Position numbers and translations under genes: made by a program. A DNA stretch of 64,000 bases, taken from positions 6,448,001 to 6,512,000 of the forward strand of contig CM055612.1 of assembly GCA_029379385.1 (NCBI GenBank). Reading direction: 5' to 3'. This document shows positions 59,524 through 64,000 of the stretch, piece after piece (within the stretch, counting starts at the first letter, position 1; each line of letters starts with the position of its first letter). The stretch is from Quillaja saponaria (Eukaryota > Streptophyta > Magnoliopsida > Fabales > Quillajaceae). The notes under the pieces are model-generated. The model did no database searches, was not told where the DNA came from, and saw only the letters and a program-made list of their open reading frames with translations.

Positions 59524-61138
59524 CTGCTAATATTCCCAAAAAAAAAAAGAAAAAAAGAAGCAAAATGGAGAAATGACTTTTAATAGCAATCACAGTTTTT
59601 CTATGCTAATTCAAAATAATCTACAAAGCTGACTAGTGTAAATTTGAAATTATTACTGGCTTGTTGAAGTGTAGTTTTCTTTTGTGCAGCAAGTACTCCA
59701 AAAAATAAATTCAGTGGCATGTTTAAGTTTATCTGAACTAGATCGGAGAAAAGGTTGAAAGAATGATGAAGATGAGGATCAGGTACTTGTTCACAAGCAA
59801 CCTCTTACCCTTGTGCACTCCCTTGCCAATATCTCAGTTGCAGCAGTTGCATTTTTAAACGATCTTCAGCCTCTTCTCATTAACAAAGTTAGACTTATAA
59901 TTGGATCCCCTTTTGCTTCACATATCAATAAATCTAAAACTTCTAAATTTCTTCTCCTTCCTCATAATCCCCACATTATGCTTCATCACAAGTACCTTCT
60001 GGAAACAGTAAGATTCATCTCCTCCTTCAAACCTCTCTACTATATTCATATCCTCCTTCAAACTTCTCTACTATAAGACTCATCTCCTTCTTCAAACCTC
60101 TCTACTATAAGACTCATCTCCTCCTTCAAACCTCTCTATTAGAACTTCACTGGAATTTGCACGCAAAATGATGAAGCCAAGATCCCATTTTAGATCTAAA
60201 CTCACCCCAATAGAACAGCGTCCATTTTGTTGGCCGCAATCACTTGTTCATGGACCATCCAAAAAAAGGGAACATCCCGCATACGCCAATAAATTATTGT
60301 AATCATAATATGTATCTGAAATAAATATCAGTATGACCTTTTAAGAGTATAATTGCTGAAACTAAGCTAAGGCATCTGTATTTTTCGCACCATACTGTGT
60401 CACGTCCTCTGATACGCATAACCCGTCCTTTGGTTGCCTATGAAGGAAAAATATATCCTGTCTGAAGCAATGTATATTAAAAATCAAAGTAAACAACAAA
60501 ATTCTGAAGTCAAATGAAAAATGCAGACAGCACAATTTTGCGTCAAAAACCATTAGAAATGGAACTTCTATCAATATGGCCAAAAGATGGAATTTCAGGC
60601 AGCTCATACTTTATATAGAAAGGTTAGTAGTATTTCGACCGGTTATTGCTTACATTACATAAGTAATAGCTATGAGAAAATATATTTAAAGAGGCCAATG
60701 CTAAAACATCCACCACAATCGGCGGTCCAACCTAAGAATTTATAACACTCAGATCAGGTTACAGTTATTGTGAGCACAAATACAGAAATAAATGTAATCA
60801 TCTTGATGTCCAAAAATTCCAATCTTGCACAGCTATTAGAAAGTAAGTCGTACTTGTGGCATCAAGACAGCTTGTATTCAACCACGCTGCAGCTCAGATA
60901 AAAACAACTGATGACAATTAACACTCTTTACATATTCTGTACATCAATGCACCCAGTTTCGTCAGGTTAAAACCATTATAGACAAGCAAATAACAAGGCA
61001 GGAAATCTGCAATCAGATTGATACAGAGAAACTTATAAGGAAATGGCACCCATGTTATCAATTTCATTTGGAACTCAGCATGCCATCCTCGAATGCCACT
61101 GAAGATTGTGATGTAGGTTCTGTCAGTCTGTCAGTAGG
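59524..61138. other. Intergenic DNA with a minisatellite and the 3' flank of PEPKR2
   Basis: An unexplained plus-strand open frame spans about 59759-60076 (see findings). A 34-bp minisatellite lies at 60010-60140. From about 60700 to 61138 the sequence is probably the 3' UTR of the minus-strand kinase gene. No RNA gene was seen. Confidence 0.5.
60010..60140. repeat. 34-bp minisatellite, about four copies
   Basis: Units of AAGACTCATCTCCTCCTTCA followed by AACCTCTCTACTAT repeat in tandem. The third and fourth copies are spaced exactly 34 bases apart (60075, 60109); the first two are slightly shorter or diverged. Confidence 0.8.
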
Positions 61139-64000
61139 TCAAAATGCTTTACAGAGGTTGTTAGCCTTCATATTAGATGAACCCTGCTGCTCTAATGGAC
61201 CTGTGGGGACACACAACCTGCTCCTCTTTGGCTCAGATATCCTCACATGTGAAATTGCAGTGGTGAGTGCATCAATCAGAACACAATCATCCTGATCATC
61301 TGAATTGCAACTTCCAGATGATGAAAGCGAGCTTGAGCTGTCATCAAGAGAGTCAGTATCTATCCTAATTCCTTCTAATCTTGGTCCAGTTTCTCCTCCT
61401 CGATACTTCGACTTTGACTTAATTGGTAGTTTCTGCAATGTACGCTGAGTGTAGAATAATATCCACGGATGCCCTGACATAAAAAACACTTAATGTCAAG
61501 TAAACTTACAAACGGATAAGAATTTTGGCGACCAATCCTACTGATAATAAGAATAAGACTTGAAAGTTTGATTAAAAAGCAAATTACATTTTTTGTAATA
61601 AAATTTGCTAGAAAACAGGACATGAAAACAAGAAGAAATAAGATGAAAAAGAAATATATGACAAAACTATAAGAGCGCAAGATGTCCACAAAATCAAAAT
61701 ATCTTCAACATAATCTAAATAAGGTTGCAGCCACTGTGGATGAAATGAAACTACGTCATCAGAAACTTACTTAGTACTTCTTCAGCTGTTATCCTTGCTG
61801 AAACATCCCTTGTCAACATTCTCCCAACAAGATCTCGGGCAGGTTTAGATATTGATTCCCACATTCCTGTTTGAAAATCAAGTTTGAAGTTCTTGACTGC
61901 CTCAAAAACTGCTTCTAGCGAGTCTCCTTGAAATGGAAGAACACCAACCAAGAGAGCATGTAAAAGAACCCCAGCACTCCATAAATCAACCTTCTCTGAA
62001 TATTTACCTAGCAGTACTTCTGGGGCAACATATGCCGGGCTTCCAGCCAAACCAGTCAAGTTTTGACCTGCAGAGAATAATTTTATCATGAATAAGCAAG
62101 AGGCAAAACTTTTACAACATAACCTGCCCATGTATGGGCAGGAAAAAGGTGAAATCCAACAAAACTTTTGAAGTAATGCCAATTGATTTAACTAATAATT
62201 GCAAATGCTTGAAAGCTATATTCACAATTATGCACTCCCATATTCTATATTGAAAGAAATTTTTTTTTTTTTTGGAATGCTGAAAAAGAGAGAAGAGGAT
62301 AAGGAAACTGGAGTTCATGAAGCAAGAAGCAGGCCTCATCTAGGATTACACAAAGTTAACTGTGATTTTGTTCTCTCTTTTTTCCCCTTTTCCTTTTCTG
62401 TCTTTCATAAAAGGCTCAGAAAGTGAATAGAACAGTGTAACATAATAATAATAATAATAATAATAGACTGTACATGTGTACAATGAGCTACAATTGCACA
62501 TGCTTAACAAATAGTAAGCCAAAGGGCACTTGAACGATCTATTTAGGTTCCTATAGAAACAAAACTAAATCCATAGAAAGTAAACATACCCATACAAGGA
62601 CATGTGTAAAGTGCTCCCAGACATGCATACAGGCATTCCAGTAAGAATATCTTCGGGTATGAACCCAAAAAAATGCATTCCAAATTAATTTTTTTATATG
62701 TAAGAAATTTACTAACAATTTCTGAACTACAAAATTCAATTATAAAAACACATCTAATGGCATGAAACTTTACTTTTTGAAAAAATTAGCAAGGTAACCA
62801 CCTGTGCAAGAGCAAAGATACATAGAGGAATCACCATGTTACTCTCTTTCATAGGCGACTGTTCCAGAGAATATACAGGACATGAAAGACTCTGGTCCCT
62901 CATATTCTGCAAACCAAGATGGTTTGGAGGCAAAATACTGGCCAGTTATTTGACAAGCAGTGAAAAAATGCATGCACTTCAATAGATAACCAATGACAGT
63001 CGCGTGCATATATGGTTAACCGGTAATCCGCCTCCAAACATCTTGGTTGCAGAATTGGGGGACCAATGAGTGTAGCATGCTTAAAAGTGTTGTTGAACAG
63101 AGAATCAAATTATTTAGGGCTGTGTTCTAATCCACTGTCTGCAGGGCCTAGCCATTTACAATTTTCCATACACCATGAGTTCAACCAATTCATTTCATAG
63201 TTAATTTTACAGAATATACTATGAGGTTATCTTAATTGTAGACCTTACACAAAAATTCGGTGCAAATAATCCACTTATCTGTGAAAGTAGTTAAGAAAAG
63301 GAACAACTTTAAGTATATAACAAAAAAATCTGGAAAAAAGGTTTTAGATATTTACCACTAGAAACTCTCATGGCCAGGCCAAAATCTGCAAGCTTTATTT
63401 TTCCAGATGTCGTGAGAAGAATATTCTCAGGCTTGATATCTCTGTGCACAACTCCCATATCATGACAATATTTTATAACTAACATTACTTCCTTGAATAT
63501 AGAGGCAGCACGTTGCTCTGAATACTGACCCTTCTCAACAATCTGATCAATCAACCGTCCTCCAGAACACAATTCCATGACTAGATGAAAACATTCTGAC
63601 TCCTCATATACTGCCTGCAGAGTCACAACCCCAGGATGTCCAGATAAGTGCTGCATTATCTCCACCTCCCTATGAACTGTCTCCTCCCCTTTCTGCAGCG
63701 TCTTACATGCATGTTCCACTCCACTAACCCTAGACTGACACAACCAAACAGACCCAAATTTACCTTGCCCAATTGTGTCGCCAGAAACGTAATCATCCTC
63801 AATCTTTTTCTTCCTGCCCATTTGGGTAGCAACATCTATGCACCCTATCTTCCTCTTGATACCTCGCCCAGGTGTTATCAAAGATGATGTTCCACATGGT
63901 GGGGCAGTGGCAATGCCAGCAAGCCTACTTTTACAAGAAACAGCTGGTTCAGCATCAGCATCTTCTTTGTACCTCTTCTGCAACCTAGCATAATCTTCTA
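61139..64000 (-). CDS. PEPKR2: PEPKR2-type Ser/Thr protein kinase (5' end outside the window)
   Basis: Minus-strand exons: 64000-63356 (open at the window edge), 62067-61771 and 61473-61139. Joints are GT-AG and in frame. Upstream of the kinase is the conserved EDYARLQKRYKEDADAE and RLAGIATAPPCG of PEP-carboxylase-kinase-related kinase 2. Kinase features: GQGKFGSV glycine loop, HACKTL lysine, EIMQHLSGHPGVVTL, VVHRDIKPENILL catalytic loop, DFGLA, then GSPAYVAPEVL and VDLWSAGVLLHALL in exon 2, and HPWILF closing the domain in exon 3. The tail is Ser/Asp-rich (DDSSSSLSSSGSCNSDDQDD). It resembles CDPK/PEPCK-group kinases but shows no EF hands. All catalytic residues are present, so it should be active. 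The start codon lies beyond 64000. Confidence 0.92.
62442..62464. repeat. (ATA)n trinucleotide repeat in PEPKR2 intron
   Basis: About seven ATA units within the long intron between the first two visible kinase exons. Confidence 0.75.

Noticed and set aside
60362..60607. Minus-strand frame after an acceptor-like TTCCTTCATAG, considered as another GT61 exon
   Set aside because: The translation in either plausible phase does not match any GT61 motif I can identify, and the frame ends quickly.

Overview
The window is nuclear DNA from a eudicot plant. Genes have many short GT-AG introns, intergenic DNA is very AT-rich with microsatellites and poly(A/T) runs, and the protein families are plant-specific: TIR1/AFB auxin receptor, ZF-HD homeodomain, SAC51-type bHLH, GEM-like GRAM protein and PEPKR2 kinase. 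I joined exons by hand from splice consensus, reading frame and family conservation; no database search was run. I do not name a species.

Layout. (1) 2.6-5.5 kb, plus strand: SAC51-type bHLH gene, whose leader carries the family's conserved upstream peptide, here split by an intron. (2) 8.3-20.2 kb, plus: a 19-exon WD40/TPR protein of the ASG2/WDTC1 type (759 aa). (3) 22.2-22.9 kb, plus: a small PHD-like zinc-finger protein (203 aa), with a tiny uORF whose stop overlaps the main start. (4) 28.5-29.3 kb, plus: single-exon ZF-HD homeodomain factor (266 aa). (5) 32.0-34.7 kb, minus: four-exon GEM-like GRAM protein (282 aa). (6) 40.4-42.9 kb, plus: three-exon auxin-receptor F-box protein of the AFB4/5 clade (631 aa). 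(7) 48.0-54.5 kb, minus: a 13-exon gene for the plant NAD(P)HX epimerase / pyridoxamine-phosphate oxidase fusion. (8) 56.9-58.8 kb, plus: four-exon SFT1/Bet1-like Qc-SNARE (131 aa). (9) 59.3-59.5 kb, minus: an orphan exon of a GT61/DUF563 glycosyltransferase. (10) 61.1-64.0 kb, minus: PEPKR2-type protein kinase, cut at its 5' end by the window edge.

The most notable locus is (7). The epimerase half is intact. The oxidase half keeps all exon boundaries and overall frame but has three in-frame stop codons. All three lie in exons 7-9, which together are exactly 231 nt with phase-0 flanks, so skipping them would restore an open frame. Either the oxidase domain is being lost while the epimerase is kept, or splicing removes these exons.

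The genes are independent single-copy-style loci, not a cluster. Three touch hormone or developmental control (SAC51/thermospermine, AFB4/5/auxin, GEM-like/ABA). Intergenic DNA holds a candidate Helitron (55.7-56.6 kb), a candidate inverted-repeat element enclosing an AT-rich tandem array (37.7-38.35 kb), a hairpin (46.9 kb) and several minisatellites.
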